NCBI RefSeq assembly: GCF_001570365.1 | Contig: NZ_BBYK01000043.1 | Location: 164,677 to 228,676 of the forward strand | DNA: 64,000 bases | Reading direction: 5' to 3' | Origin: Microtetraspora fusca | GTDB taxonomy: Bacteria; Actinomycetota; Actinomycetes; Streptosporangiales; Streptosporangiaceae | Shown here: piece by piece, positions 25,890-34,565 of the stretch | Numbering within the stretch: the first letter of the stretch is position 1 | How the letters are laid out: each line of letters opens with the position of its first letter | Translations under genes and position numbers: made by a program | Notes under the pieces: generated by a model | What the model saw: only the letters and a program-made list of their open reading frames with translations | What the model was told of the DNA's origin: nothing | Database searches by the model: none

Positions 25890-26546
25890 TCAGACCGCGC
25901 AGTAGCCGTCGTCGCAGCCGTCGCCGTCGCTCTGGGCGGAGGCGACCGCCGTACGGGCGCGGACCTCCTGGAGGGCGGCGACCAGCGTCTCGACCGGCTG
26001 CGCGCCCGACACGGCGAACTGCCCCTCGAACAGGAACAGCGGAACGCCGCTGATGCCCAGGTCGCGGGCTCTGGCCAGCTCGGCGCGGACCTCCTCGGCT
26101 CCCTCACCGGTGTCGGTGACGCCGAGCTCGGCCGCGAGCTTCGCCAGCGTCTCGGGATCGCCGACGTCGAGACCCTCCTGGAAGTACGCGCGGAAGAGAC
26201 GCTCGACCGCCTCCGCACCGCGTCCCGCGCGCCGCGCCAGCCAGATCAGCCGGTGGGCCTCGAAGGTGTTGGCCTGGACCGCCCGCTCGAAGTCGAACTC
26301 CAGCCCGTCCTCCGCCGCCGCCTGCGCCACCCTCTGCGTGATCTGCGCGACCTGGGCGGGTCCGCCGAACTTGCGTGCCAGTTCGCCCAGCAGCGGCTCC
26401 TTCCGCGAGACCGCGTCCGGGGCGAGCTGGAACGGCCGGTGGACCACCTCGACGTCCCCGTCGAAGAGCTCCACGGCCTTGGCGAGCCGGACATGGCCGA
26501 TGTAGCACCACGGGCAGGCGACGTCGGAGAAAATCTCAATCTTCAC
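25890..26546 (-). CDS. DsbA-family oxidoreductase (FrnE-like)
   Basis: A 218-residue cytoplasmic thioredoxin-fold protein. The active-site CPWC lies at about residues 11-14 in SDVACPWCYIGH. The cis-Pro loop is GISGVPLFLFEGQFAVSGAQP. A second Cys pair sits at the C-terminus (GDGCDDGYCAV), a feature of FrnE proteins linked to oxidative-stress tolerance and some polyketide pathways. There is no signal peptide. GTG start at 26546. It lies 53 bp downstream of a CoxG-like gene on the same strand. Confidence 0.92.
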   Translation of the reverse strand: MKIEIFSDVACPWCYIGHVRLAKAVELFDGDVEVVHRPFQLAPDAVSRKEPLLGELARKFGGPAQVAQITQRVAQAAAEDGLEFDFERAVQANTFEAHRLIWLARRAGRGAEAVERLFRAYFQEGLDVGDPETLAKLAAELGVTDTGEGAEEVRAELARARDLGISGVPLFLFEGQFAVSGAQPVETLVAALQEVRARTAVASAQSDGDGCDDGYCAV

Positions 26547-26599
26547 GATCTGCTCTAACCGGCCGCGAAACGGGACCATTCCCCATCTCAGGCCGGAGG

Positions 26600-27334
26600 T
26601 CAGCGCCGCTGGCGTCCGAGGACCCACCCGATGACCGCGCTGCCGAGCGCGACCCCGGCGCCCATGCCGAACGCGGCGAGCATCGTCCACGGCGGCACGC
26701 CCGCGCGCTGCGGCCGGCCGGCGACCGCCGCCTCCCGGGTGAACACCCGCCCCACCTCCGGCTGGTACGGCACAGCCGGTGTGGCGCCGACGTCCGCTCC
26801 GGCCTCCGTCCCTGCCCGGTCTCCGGCCACGGCCGCGCCGGTCGCCGCACCCACCGCGACCGGCGCCACCGGCACCGCGAGGGCGGCGGCGGCCCGTCCG
26901 GACAGGAGGTGCTCCTCGACGGCGGTGAAGAACTCGCCCGCGGTCTTCTTCGCGACCGAGCCGAGCATCCGCTGGCCGACTCCGCCGATCATGCCGCCGA
27001 CGACGGCCTCGGCGTCGTAGTCGATCCGGGTGCCTCCCTCGACCTCGCTGAGGCTGATGCGCACGGTGGCGTCGACGGTGCCGGGCGCTCCCTGCCCCCG
27101 GGCCCGCAGGACGAACCGCTCCGGCTCCTGCGGGTCGGAGAGCGCGACCTCGCCCTGGTAGATCCCCTTGATGGAGGCCACCCCGGCGTTCACGGTCATC
27201 TTGTAGACGTCGTCGCCGACGGCCTCCAGCCGCTCACATCCGGGGATCGTGCACACCAGGACGCCCGGATCCCGCAGCGCGGTCCAGACGCGGCCCCGCT
27301 CCACACCGAGCATGGCGCTACCCGTGATCTTCAC
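26600..27334 (-). CDS. CoxG-like SRPBCC-domain protein with C-terminal membrane anchor
   Basis: The N-terminal 150 residues form a carbon-monoxide-dehydrogenase subunit G (CoxG) type START-like domain, seen in KITGSAMLGVERGRVWTAL and in CTIPGCERLEAVGDDVYK. An Ala/Val/Pro-rich linker leads to a C-terminal helix (WTMLAAFGMGAGVALGSAVIGWVL). CoxG proteins help recruit molybdenum hydroxylases to the membrane. A three-subunit hydroxylase of the same superfamily is at 32-36 kb, so a functional link is plausible but not shown. GTG start after GAGGTGAT. Confidence 0.88.
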   Translation of the reverse strand: MKITGSAMLGVERGRVWTALRDPGVLVCTIPGCERLEAVGDDVYKMTVNAGVASIKGIYQGEVALSDPQEPERFVLRARGQGAPGTVDATVRISLSEVEGGTRIDYDAEAVVGGMIGGVGQRMLGSVAKKTAGEFFTAVEEHLLSGRAAAALAVPVAPVAVGAATGAAVAGDRAGTEAGADVGATPAVPYQPEVGRVFTREAAVAGRPQRAGVPPWTMLAAFGMGAGVALGSAVIGWVLGRQRR

Positions 27335-27601
27335 ACCATCACCTCTTCCGGCACCCTTCTGGCTCGGAGACTAGGGACTCTCCGACAGCGCGGATAAGGG
27401 CAACATCTGCCCACACCCATGATCGGCCCTCGGCAGGTCTCTCCGCGCCGCACGCGCCGCGCCTCCAGGGTGCCCCGTTTCACACAGCGGACGTCGCGCC
27501 GCTTTCCCGCAGGTCAGGGCGGGACGGGCGCACCGATCACCCCTGTATGGGAGGTATCGACAAGACGCGCCGGATGTCCGGTTGGACCAAGATTGTTGGT
27601 C

Positions 27602-28465
27602 ATGAAGGGCAACCGACGTCTGACAGGCGTGCTGATGGGACTGATTCTGGCCGCGGGATGCGCGGAGGGCGGCGCCACCCAGGCGGAGCCGGCGGCCACG
27701 GCGACGTCGCGCTCCTCCTCCCCCGGCGGCGCGCGTTCCGCGCCCGCCGCGTCGCCGACCCCTCGCGCCGCGCTGCCCCGGCCCGGCGAGGTCGGGCGGA
27801 TCCCCATGCCGGCGAACGGCGTGCCGGTGATCAGCATGATCCCGACCAAGCGGAAGGTCGTCTTCCTGACGATCGACGACGGCTGGGAGCAGGACCCCGG
27901 CTTCCTCAAGCAGGTGCGCGACGAGGGGATCCCGATCACCGTGTTCGCCATGCGCGACGCGGTCGAGGCGAAGGGATCGCCGGACGCCGCGTCCGGCGGC
28001 GGCCGGTACGTGGGCGCGGGCCAGTGGGACTACTTCCGGAACCTGCGCGACGCCGGCGCGCCGATCGAGAACCACACGTTCACCCACCCCAACCTCTGGA
28101 CCCTCGGCTACGACCGGCAGAAGGCGGAGATCTGCGGGATGTCCACCCTCATCCGCAAGGAGACCGGCCGCCGGCCGACCCTGTTCCGGCCGCCGTTCGG
28201 CAACCACAACGCGGCGACCTCCCGGGCGGCCACGGAGTGCGGCATCAAGGCGATCATGATGTGGAGCGCGACCGTGCAGCCCGAGGGCAAGATCGCGTAC
28301 CAGGTGCCGGACAAGCAGCTCCGGCCGGGCGACATCCTGCTGCTGCACTTCCGGCCGAACCTGTCCCGGGACTTCCGGATCCTGGTCAACAAGATCAAGC
28401 GCCGCGGGTTCGAGCTGGGCGATCTGCACGCGTACCTGAAGGCCGGAGGCGTGCCCGTCTCCTGA
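27602..28465 (+). CDS. Polysaccharide deacetylase family lipoprotein
   Basis: A 287-residue exported carbohydrate-esterase-4 type protein. The signal peptide ends in a lipobox (LILAAGC, Cys at about residue 20). The NodB-type domain starts at about residue 78 with VVFLTIDDGWEQ (the metal-binding Asp pair). It then shows NHTFTHPNL (the two metal His), RPPFGNHN and LLLHF. It probably de-N-acetylates peptidoglycan or another surface glycan. The gene is monocistronic, followed by a hairpin. Confidence 0.92.
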   Translation: MKGNRRLTGVLMGLILAAGCAEGGATQAEPAATATSRSSSPGGARSAPAASPTPRAALPRPGEVGRIPMPANGVPVISMIPTKRKVVFLTIDDGWEQDPGFLKQVRDEGIPITVFAMRDAVEAKGSPDAASGGGRYVGAGQWDYFRNLRDAGAPIENHTFTHPNLWTLGYDRQKAEICGMSTLIRKETGRRPTLFRPPFGNHNAATSRAATECGIKAIMMWSATVQPEGKIAYQVPDKQLRPGDILLLHFRPNLSRDFRILVNKIKRRGFELGDLHAYLKAGGVPVS

Positions 28466-28666
28466 CCCACCCTGCCGCGCAAACCGATCCGGCGCGCGCG
28501 GGTTCCCTACCCGCTCGGGACGATCCAGGACAGTCCCGACCTCCCGGGAGCCGATGTCCCTCGCGCGGCGTACCGGGTAATCAGCCCAGCGGCGGACGCC
28601 GTTTTCCGGCGAAGTGTCCATTATCGGAACCGGGCGTCACAGGAGACGTTCCCGGAGACTCAGGTC

Positions 28667-28692
28667 GGCGGTCCCTTCATCCGGGGACCGCC
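28667..28692 (+). terminator. Hairpin downstream of polysaccharide deacetylase
   Basis: Perfect 9-bp arms ggcggtccc and gggaccgcc enclose an 8-base loop. It lies between the deacetylase stop and the cydA operator region and has no U-run. Confidence 0.6.
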
Positions 28693-28799
28693 CGGCCTGC
28701 ATTCTCCTGGAGACGGGACGCGTACCGCGAACGAGGATCATGGGGGCATCGATCCTCGAATGTGACAAAGATCTCGCGGTGCAGTCATCCCACCAATTG

Positions 28800-28846
28800 C
28801 TCTACAAGTTGTAGTACTACTTGAAGTAGAACTACGACGTGTAGAG
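28800..28846. promoter_or_regulatory. Three tandem 13-bp dyads before cydA (operator array)
   Basis: The elements ctacaagttgtag, ctacttgaagtag and ctacgacgtgtag share the form CTAC-N5-GTAG and are spaced by 2 bases, a 15-bp period. The first two are perfect dyads. The whole 47-bp block is itself a near-perfect inverted repeat. It ends 21 bp before the cydA start, where bound repressor would block transcription or initiation. The TACA..TGTA core recalls BlaI/MecI-family operators; that assignment is inference. Confidence 0.75.
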
Positions 28847-28867
28847 CTCGGCACCCGCGAGGGGGAC

Positions 28868-30352
28868 ATGGACGCGCTTGACCTGGCACGGTGGCAGTTC
28901 GGGGTGACCACCGTGTACCACTTTCTGTTCGTACCCCTGACGATCGGCCTCGGGGTCTTCGTCGCCGGTCTGCAGACGGCCTGGCACCGCACCGGCAAGG
29001 ACCACTACCTCACGCTGACAAAGTTCTTCGGCAAGCTGTTCCTGATCAACTTCGCCATGGGCGTGGTCACCGGCATCGTGCAGGAGTTCCAGTTCGGCAT
29101 GAACTGGAGCGAGTACTCGACCTTCGTCGGGGACGTGTTCGGAGCGCCCCTCGCGCTGGAGGCGCTGCTCGCCTTCTTCATGGAGTCGACCTTCCTCGGC
29201 CTGTGGATCTTCGGCTGGGACCGGCTCCCGAAGCGGCTGCACCTGGCCGCCATCTGGGCCGCGGCCATCGGGTCCAACATCTCGGCCTACTTCATCCTGG
29301 CCGCCAACGCCTGGATGAAGCACCCGGTCGGCTACGAGGTGGTGAACGGCCGGGCCAGGATGACCGACCTGTGGGCCGTGCTCACCAACCCCACCGCACT
29401 CGCCCAGATCCCCCACGTCGCCGCCGCCGCCTTCGTCGTGGCGGGCGGCTTCATCCTGGCGGTCAGCGGCTACCGCATCCTGCGCGAGCGCGGCGTCACC
29501 ATCACCGGCAGGCGAACCGCTGCCGGCGGCGTGGGCGACGCCACGGTCCCGCTGCGCCGCCGTACCGACATGTGGCGGACCAGCCTGCGCGGCGCGCTCG
29601 TCATGACGGCGCTCGCCGGGGTCGTGGTCGCCGGGACCGGCGACCTGTCCGGCCAGCTCCTGCGCGAGCAGCAGCCGATGAAGCTCGCCGCGGCCGAGGG
29701 GCTGGCGCGCGACACCGCCGGCGCGGGCTTCAGCATCGTGCCCGGCGTCGAGGTGCCGGGCCTGCTCAGCCTGCTCGCCGCGCACGACCCCGGCGCCACC
29801 ATCCAGGGCATCGAGGACATCCAGCAACGGTACGAGCAGCAGTTCGGCCCGGCCGACTACACCCCGAACCTGCCCGTGATCTTCTGGTCGTTCCGCGTGA
29901 TGATCGGCTTCGGCATGGCGACCGTCGGGCTCTCGGTCCTCGGCCTCTGGCTCACCAGGAAGCGCCGCGGCCCCAGGCGGGGGCGGACGGCGGCGCCGGT
30001 GCCCGTGCCGTCCTGGTTCGCACGCGCCTGCGTGCTGGCGCTCCCGCTGCCCATGGCGGCGATCATCGCGGGCTGGCTGCTCAGTGAGATCGGCCGCCAG
30101 CCCTGGACCGTCCAGGGCGAGCTGCTGACCGCCGCGAGCGTCTCGCCCGGGGTCGGCCTCACCGAGGTCGCGATCTCGCTGACCCTCTTCACCGTCCTGT
30201 ACGGCGTGCTCGCCCTCGCGGAGGCGGTCCTGCTGGTCCGGCACGTGAAGGCCGGGCCGGAGACGCCGCCCGCGCCGCGCGACCCCGCCGTCGCCGAGGG
30301 CTCCGACACCGACTCCGGCGCCGCGCCGCTCGCGCCGACCCTCATGTACTGA
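28868..30352 (+). CDS. cydA: Cytochrome bd oxidase subunit I
   Basis: Subunit I of the quinol-oxidising, oxygen-reducing bd oxidase, a high-affinity terminal oxidase of the membrane. The 494-residue protein begins MDALDLARWQFGVTTVYHFLF, with His18 as the heme b595-type ligand. The second heme His appears in QIPHVAAAAFVVAGG. The axial Met region is IFWSFRVMIGFGM. The Q-loop with KLAAAEGL is of the short type. ATG start after GAGGGGG. It forms an operon with cydB 11 bp downstream. Regulation is probably through the triple dyad just upstream. No cydCD transporter genes are in the window. Confidence 0.97.
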   Translation: MDALDLARWQFGVTTVYHFLFVPLTIGLGVFVAGLQTAWHRTGKDHYLTLTKFFGKLFLINFAMGVVTGIVQEFQFGMNWSEYSTFVGDVFGAPLALEALLAFFMESTFLGLWIFGWDRLPKRLHLAAIWAAAIGSNISAYFILAANAWMKHPVGYEVVNGRARMTDLWAVLTNPTALAQIPHVAAAAFVVAGGFILAVSGYRILRERGVTITGRRTAAGGVGDATVPLRRRTDMWRTSLRGALVMTALAGVVVAGTGDLSGQLLREQQPMKLAAAEGLARDTAGAGFSIVPGVEVPGLLSLLAAHDPGATIQGIEDIQQRYEQQFGPADYTPNLPVIFWSFRVMIGFGMATVGLSVLGLWLTRKRRGPRRGRTAAPVPVPSWFARACVLALPLPMAAIIAGWLLSEIGRQPWTVQGELLTAASVSPGVGLTEVAISLTLFTVLYGVLALAEAVLLVRHVKAGPETPPAPRDPAVAEGSDTDSGAAPLAPTLMY

Positions 30353-30363
30353 GGAGATCCACG

Positions 30364-31305
30364 ATGACGACGTTCTGGTTCATTCTCATCGCGTTCCTCT
30401 GGACCGGTTACTTCGTGCTGGAGGGGTTCGACTTCGGTGTCGGCGCGCTGCTGCCGCTGATCTCCCGGAGCGACGCCGAGCGCCGCCAGGTCCTCGGCAC
30501 GATCGGACCCGTCTGGGACGGCAACGAGGTCTGGCTGATCACGGCCATCGGGGCGATGTTCGCCGCGTTCCCCGCGTGGTACTCGGGCCTGCTCAGCACC
30601 TACTACCTGCCGATGGTCCTCATCGTGGCCGCGCTGATCGTGCGCGGCGTCGGCCTGGAGTGGCGCGGCAAGGTCCGCTCCGGACGCGAGCGCGCGCTGT
30701 GCGACGCGGGGATCGTGACCGGCAGCGTCCTCGCCGCCTTCCTGTGGGGCGCCGTCTTCGGCAACCTCCTGTACGCCACGGCGTTCGCGACCGTCCTCGG
30801 CGGCGTGCTGTCCCTGTCGGTCGCGATCCTGCACGGCGCGGTGTTCGTGACGTTGAAGACGTCGGGGGCGGTGCGCGGCCGGGCCCGCCGGGCGGCCCTG
30901 TTCACCTCGGCCGCGGCCGTCCCGGCCGGCATCGTCGCGCTGCCGTCCGTGCCCGGGTCGGCCATGGACGTCCCAAGCTGGTCCGCCTCACCCTGGCTGT
31001 GGGCCTGCGCCCTGCTCGCGATGGCGACGCTGTCGGCGGGCGTGGCACTGGTGTGGCGGCGGCGCGAGGGCTGGGCCTTCGCCGCCACGGCGCTGTCGAT
31101 CGTGCTGACCGCGGCCGCGCTGTTCGGCGCCCTGTGGCCCGCTCCCCTGCCGGGGCTCACGCTGGCCGAGGCGGCGTCGGCGCCGTACACGCTGACGATG
31201 CTGACCTGGATCGGTCTGCTCGCGCTGCCCGGCGTGCTCGCGTACCAGGGCTGGACCTACTGGGTCTTCCGCAAGCGCCTCACAGTGGACATTTCCCCTC
31301 ATTAG
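30364..31305 (+). CDS. cydB: Cytochrome bd oxidase subunit II
   Basis: The 313-residue multi-pass protein pairs with CydA to form the bd oxidase. Characteristic segments are the N-terminal WTGYFVLEGFDFGVGALLP and IGPVWDGNEVWLI, followed by several helices. It is shorter than the E. coli protein (379), normal for actinobacteria. ATG start 11 bp after cydA with AGGAG upstream, so it is cotranscribed and probably coupled. Confidence 0.96.
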   Translation: MTTFWFILIAFLWTGYFVLEGFDFGVGALLPLISRSDAERRQVLGTIGPVWDGNEVWLITAIGAMFAAFPAWYSGLLSTYYLPMVLIVAALIVRGVGLEWRGKVRSGRERALCDAGIVTGSVLAAFLWGAVFGNLLYATAFATVLGGVLSLSVAILHGAVFVTLKTSGAVRGRARRAALFTSAAAVPAGIVALPSVPGSAMDVPSWSASPWLWACALLAMATLSAGVALVWRRREGWAFAATALSIVLTAAALFGALWPAPLPGLTLAEAASAPYTLTMLTWIGLLALPGVLAYQGWTYWVFRKRLTVDISPH

Positions 31306-31399
31306 AGCAATCGGATGACCGGCAGCCATAACGCTGGATACGTTCTGGCGCATGAGATCCTTATTGAGAGACGCCATACCCGGAACCCATACTGACGAT

Positions 31400-31642
31400 A
31401 TGGAGCGGACGAGGAAGATCACGTTGTCGGTCGAGGAGACCGTGGTGGAGCAGGCGCGCGCCGCCGCCGAGCGGGAGGGGGTCTCCCTCTCGGCTTGGGT
31501 GACCCGGACGATGCGACGTGAGGCGCTCATCGCGGAGTCCGCCGCCGTGGTCGCCGCCGAGCCCCGCATGCGGGAGCTCATCGACGAGCATCGTGCGGCG
31601 AATCGGCGGGCCCTGTCCCGAGCGTTGGACGGCACGACGTGA
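31400..31642 (+). CDS. Ribbon-helix-helix-type antitoxin of a MazF-like pair
   Basis: An 80-residue protein with an N-terminal strand and two helices of the RHH type (RKITLSVEETVVEQ, then AEREGVSLSAWVTRTMRRE). A C-terminal helix rich in Arg and Glu probably neutralises the toxin. The stop overlaps the next start (GTGA), the typical antitoxin-then-toxin arrangement. A longer frame begins at 31352, but the family-like part starts at this ATG. Autoregulation by antitoxin binding upstream is expected. It lies just downstream of cydB but is probably independent. Confidence 0.75.
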   Translation: MERTRKITLSVEETVVEQARAAAEREGVSLSAWVTRTMRREALIAESAAVVAAEPRMRELIDEHRAANRRALSRALDGTT

Positions 31643-31917
31643 GGCGTGGCGAGATCTGGCAGGCGCTCGGGGAGTACCACGTCCTGGCGGTGGGCGCCCC
31701 CGAGGTGTACGACCTGCGCGAGGACATCGCCGTGGTGCCCCTCGTCCCCGATGTCGGGTTGACCGCCGCGACCTTGCCGAAAGTGGGCGACCGCCTGGCA
31801 CACTGCGCGCTGCTCTCGGTGGTCGGCAAGAAGGAGTTCACCCGCAAGACCGGAGAGGCACGGGACGCCGAGCTGCGCGACGTCACAGCAGGTCTGCGGC
31901 TCGTTCTGGGCCTCTGA
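31639..31917 (+). CDS. MazF/PemK-family toxin (endoribonuclease)
   Basis: The 92-residue protein starts VRRGEIWQALGEYHVLAVG, matching the conserved MxRGEIW opening of MazF/PemK ribonucleases. A beta-rich core (IAVVPLVPDVGL) and an ALLSVVGKKEF segment follow. It overlaps the antitoxin gene by 4 bases with a GTG start. It would cleave mRNA when not bound by its partner. It is slightly shorter than the classic 110 residues, and the target sequence cannot be predicted. Confidence 0.7.
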   Translation: MRRGEIWQALGEYHVLAVGAPEVYDLREDIAVVPLVPDVGLTAATLPKVGDRLAHCALLSVVGKKEFTRKTGEARDAELRDVTAGLRLVLGL

Positions 31918-31925
31918 CGGCCGAT

Positions 31926-32156
31926 ATGAGGGTGGTGACCTTCCAGGCCGAGCCGCACGCCGAAGCCGCGCTGGCCGAACTCACAGCCGACGGTCAAGCT
32001 CCCGACGAGGTCATCCGCGACGCGATCGTGATGGCCTGGCGCCTGCGACGCGCGGAGACCGCGCGTCGCGAGGCCCTCGCCGTCGCCGACGACCCGGACG
32101 ATCGCGAGGAAGCCCGAGCGATCATGCGTGACATGGAGTCGCTTCGTGCGTGGTGA
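31926..32156 (+). CDS. Second, solitary antitoxin-like protein
   Basis: A 76-residue protein beginning MRVVTFQAEPHAEAALAEL, followed by charged helices and an acidic DDPDDREEARAIMRDMESL tail. The layout resembles RHH/ParD-like antitoxins that pair with MazF. No complete toxin follows. A frame at 32146 opens with VRGDV, the start of a MazF-type toxin, but loses similarity after about five codons and runs antisense into the next gene. It follows the first toxin-antitoxin pair by 8 bp and may be cotranscribed. Confidence 0.55.
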   Translation: MRVVTFQAEPHAEAALAELTADGQAPDEVIRDAIVMAWRLRRAETARREALAVADDPDDREEARAIMRDMESLRAW

Positions 32157-32174
32157 TGTCCAGGCGTCCCCTTC

Positions 32175-34565
32175 TCACCCCGCGAGCCGTAGGCGCAGGG
32201 TGTGCAGGTCGGACGGCGAGATGGGCATCCGATCGATCGGGATGCCCTCGGCGTCCTCGATCGCCGAGGCGATCACGGCGGACACGGGGATCACGCCGGC
32301 CTCGCCCGCGCCCTTGACGCCCAGCGGGTTCAGCGGCGAGGGCGTCTCCAGGTGGGCGGTCTCGATCCGCGGCACCTCGGTCGCGTAGGGCATCAGGAAG
32401 TCCATGAACGAGGCGTTCAGCAACTGGCCGTGCTCGTCGTAGACCATCTTCTCGTAGAGCGCCCCGCCCACTCCCTGGGCGACGCCGCCGTGGATCTGCC
32501 CCTCCACGATCATCGGGTTGATCAGCTTGCCGCAGTCGTGGACGACGGCGTACCTCAAAATCGTGATCTCGGCGGTCTCCGGGTCCGTCTCCACGATCGC
32601 GGCGTGCATCCCGGAGGCGAACGTGGACCTGATCGGCGAGTAGTAGTCCCGCCCCTCCAGGCCCGGCTCCTCGCCCTCGTCCACCGGCGGCCGGTCCGGC
32701 GCGGACGTCCCGGAGAACTGGGTGGCGCGCTTGGTCTCCTCGTCGAACGCGTACCGGAGCGGGTTGGACAGCACGGCCACGGTGGCGAGGGGGATCGACG
32801 CGGACGGCGTCCCGGCGACGTGGACGATCCCGTCGGTGATCTCCAGGTCGCGCGGGTCGGCCTCCAGGGCGTCCGCCGCGATGCGCAGCGCCTTCTCACG
32901 TACCTTCCGGCAGGCGAGCGCGATCGCGTTGCCGCTCATCACCGCGGCGCGGGAGGCGAAGGTCCCGACGGCGTACCCGAAGCGGCGGGTGTCGCCGGTG
33001 ACGACGGACACCCGCTCGATCGGCACGCCCAGCTCGGTGGCCGCGATCTGCGCGAACACGGTCTCGTGGCCCTGCCCCTGCGAGGTCAGGCCGGTCGATA
33101 CGTGGACCCGGCCGTCGGAGGTGACCTGCACGTGGCCGCCCTCGTACGGCCCGACGCCGGTGCCCTCGACGTAGCAGCCGATGCCGATGCCGATCCGGCG
33201 GCCCTCGGCCGCGGCGCGCGCCTTCATCTCGGGGAAGGAGTCCCAGCCGATCAGCTCCTTGAGCATCCGCAGCGACTCGGGGTAGTTCCCGCTGTCGTAG
33301 ACGAGCGGCCGCCCGTCCTGGAAGATCAGGCCCTGGTCGTAGGGGAACTCGTCCGGCCCGATGAAGTTGGCCGCCCGGACCTCGGTCCGGTCCTTCCCGA
33401 GATACGCGGCGACACGGTCCAGCGTCCGCTCCATGCAGAAGACGCCCTGTGGGCGGCCCGCGCCCCGGTACGGCGTGACCTGCACGGTGTTGGTGTAGAT
33501 CGAGGAGAACTCCACCCGGTAGGCCCCGATCTTGTACGGCCCGAGCAGCTGGGTGGAGGTGATGATCGGCACGATGATCCCGTACGGCGTGTACGCGCCG
33601 TGGTCGTGCAGGATGGTCACGTCCAGGCCGAGGACATGGCCCTCGTCGTCGAAGCCGACCCTGACGTGCTGCACCTGGGCCCGCTCGTGGGCCGAGGAGA
33701 CGAAGTGCTCGCGCCGGTCCTCGGTCCACTTGACCTCGCGGCCGAGCGTCCGGGCCGCCCAGGGCACGAGGATCTCCTCCGGCCACGGGTGCACGATCTT
33801 CACGCCGAAGCCGCCGCCGACGTCGGGGGCGATCACCTCGACCTTGGGCAGCGGCAGCCCGAGCTTGGCCGCGACCGCCATCCGCACGCTGGTGGACGTC
33901 TGGGTGGAGGAGTAGACCCGCAGCGACCCGTCGTCGGCGTCCCAGCGTGCGTACACGCCGCGGCCTTCGAGGGGCATGCTCGCGCTGCGCTCGATGTCGA
34001 GCCGGAACTCCAGCCGGTTCGGCGCGGCGTCGATCGCCTCGGCCGCCGACCGGCCCTCCCGTGACGGCACCTCCTGGACCAGGTGCGCGCCGACGTTGCC
34101 GGGCACGTCCTCGTGGACGAGGTGGACGCCCTGCGCCGCCTCCTCCACGCCGACGACCGGCTTGAGGAACTCGTACTCGACCTCGATGAGCGCGCACGCG
34201 TCCTCGGCGAGGTAGCGGTCCGCGGCGACCACCATCACCACGGGCTCGCCGACGTGCCGCACGATGTCCTTGGCCAGCGGGTACGCCGTACGGCCGTGGG
34301 TGAGCGCGGGGTGCGGGATCAGCAGCGGCAGCGGCTCGGCCAGCGCGCCGGGCAGGTCCTCCCAGGTGTAGACGGCGACCAGGCCCTCCACGTCGAGCGC
34401 GGCCGACACGTCGATGTCCTTGATGCGCGCGTGCGCGTGCGGCGACCGGACGAAGGCGGCGGCCAGCGCGCCCGGCCCGAGGTCGTCCAGGTAGCGGCCC
34501 TGGCCGGTGACCAGCCGGGCGTCCTCGCGCCGCTGGACCGGCTCGCCGAAGAGCTTCGTCGTCAC
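32175..34565 (-). CDS. Molybdopterin-binding large subunit of a xanthine dehydrogenase/CODH-family hydroxylase
   Basis: The 796-residue catalytic subunit of a molybdenum hydroxylase. The cofactor-binding signatures are DVGGGFGVK, TSQGQGHETVFAQIA and GVKGAGEAGVIP, the last carrying the catalytic Glu. Residues 365-371 read PYRGAGR, the form II type motif. The CO-oxidising form I motif AYxCSFR is absent, so CO oxidation is unlikely. The substrate is probably a heterocycle or aldehyde. GTG start overlaps the small-subunit stop (GTGA). The gene order is medium-small-large, a complete operon. An NCS2 nucleobase permease lies directly upstream. Confidence 0.94.
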   Translation of the reverse strand: MTTKLFGEPVQRREDARLVTGQGRYLDDLGPGALAAAFVRSPHAHARIKDIDVSAALDVEGLVAVYTWEDLPGALAEPLPLLIPHPALTHGRTAYPLAKDIVRHVGEPVVMVVAADRYLAEDACALIEVEYEFLKPVVGVEEAAQGVHLVHEDVPGNVGAHLVQEVPSREGRSAAEAIDAAPNRLEFRLDIERSASMPLEGRGVYARWDADDGSLRVYSSTQTSTSVRMAVAAKLGLPLPKVEVIAPDVGGGFGVKIVHPWPEEILVPWAARTLGREVKWTEDRREHFVSSAHERAQVQHVRVGFDDEGHVLGLDVTILHDHGAYTPYGIIVPIITSTQLLGPYKIGAYRVEFSSIYTNTVQVTPYRGAGRPQGVFCMERTLDRVAAYLGKDRTEVRAANFIGPDEFPYDQGLIFQDGRPLVYDSGNYPESLRMLKELIGWDSFPEMKARAAAEGRRIGIGIGCYVEGTGVGPYEGGHVQVTSDGRVHVSTGLTSQGQGHETVFAQIAATELGVPIERVSVVTGDTRRFGYAVGTFASRAAVMSGNAIALACRKVREKALRIAADALEADPRDLEITDGIVHVAGTPSASIPLATVAVLSNPLRYAFDEETKRATQFSGTSAPDRPPVDEGEEPGLEGRDYYSPIRSTFASGMHAAIVETDPETAEITILRYAVVHDCGKLINPMIVEGQIHGGVAQGVGGALYEKMVYDEHGQLLNASFMDFLMPYATEVPRIETAHLETPSPLNPLGVKGAGEAGVIPVSAVIASAIEDAEGIPIDRMPISPSDLHTLRLRLAG

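Larger units (their letters stand above)
28466..28867. other. Intergenic region upstream of cydAB
   Basis: No gene is supported in these 402 bases. A GC hairpin about 200 bp in and a remarkable AT-richer triple dyad just before cydA are annotated separately. Confidence 0.7.

Noticed and set aside
28614-28814. A 66-codon frame upstream of cydA
   Set aside because: There is no ribosome site, no family-like sequence, and it runs across the hairpin and into the operator array. It is probably non-coding.
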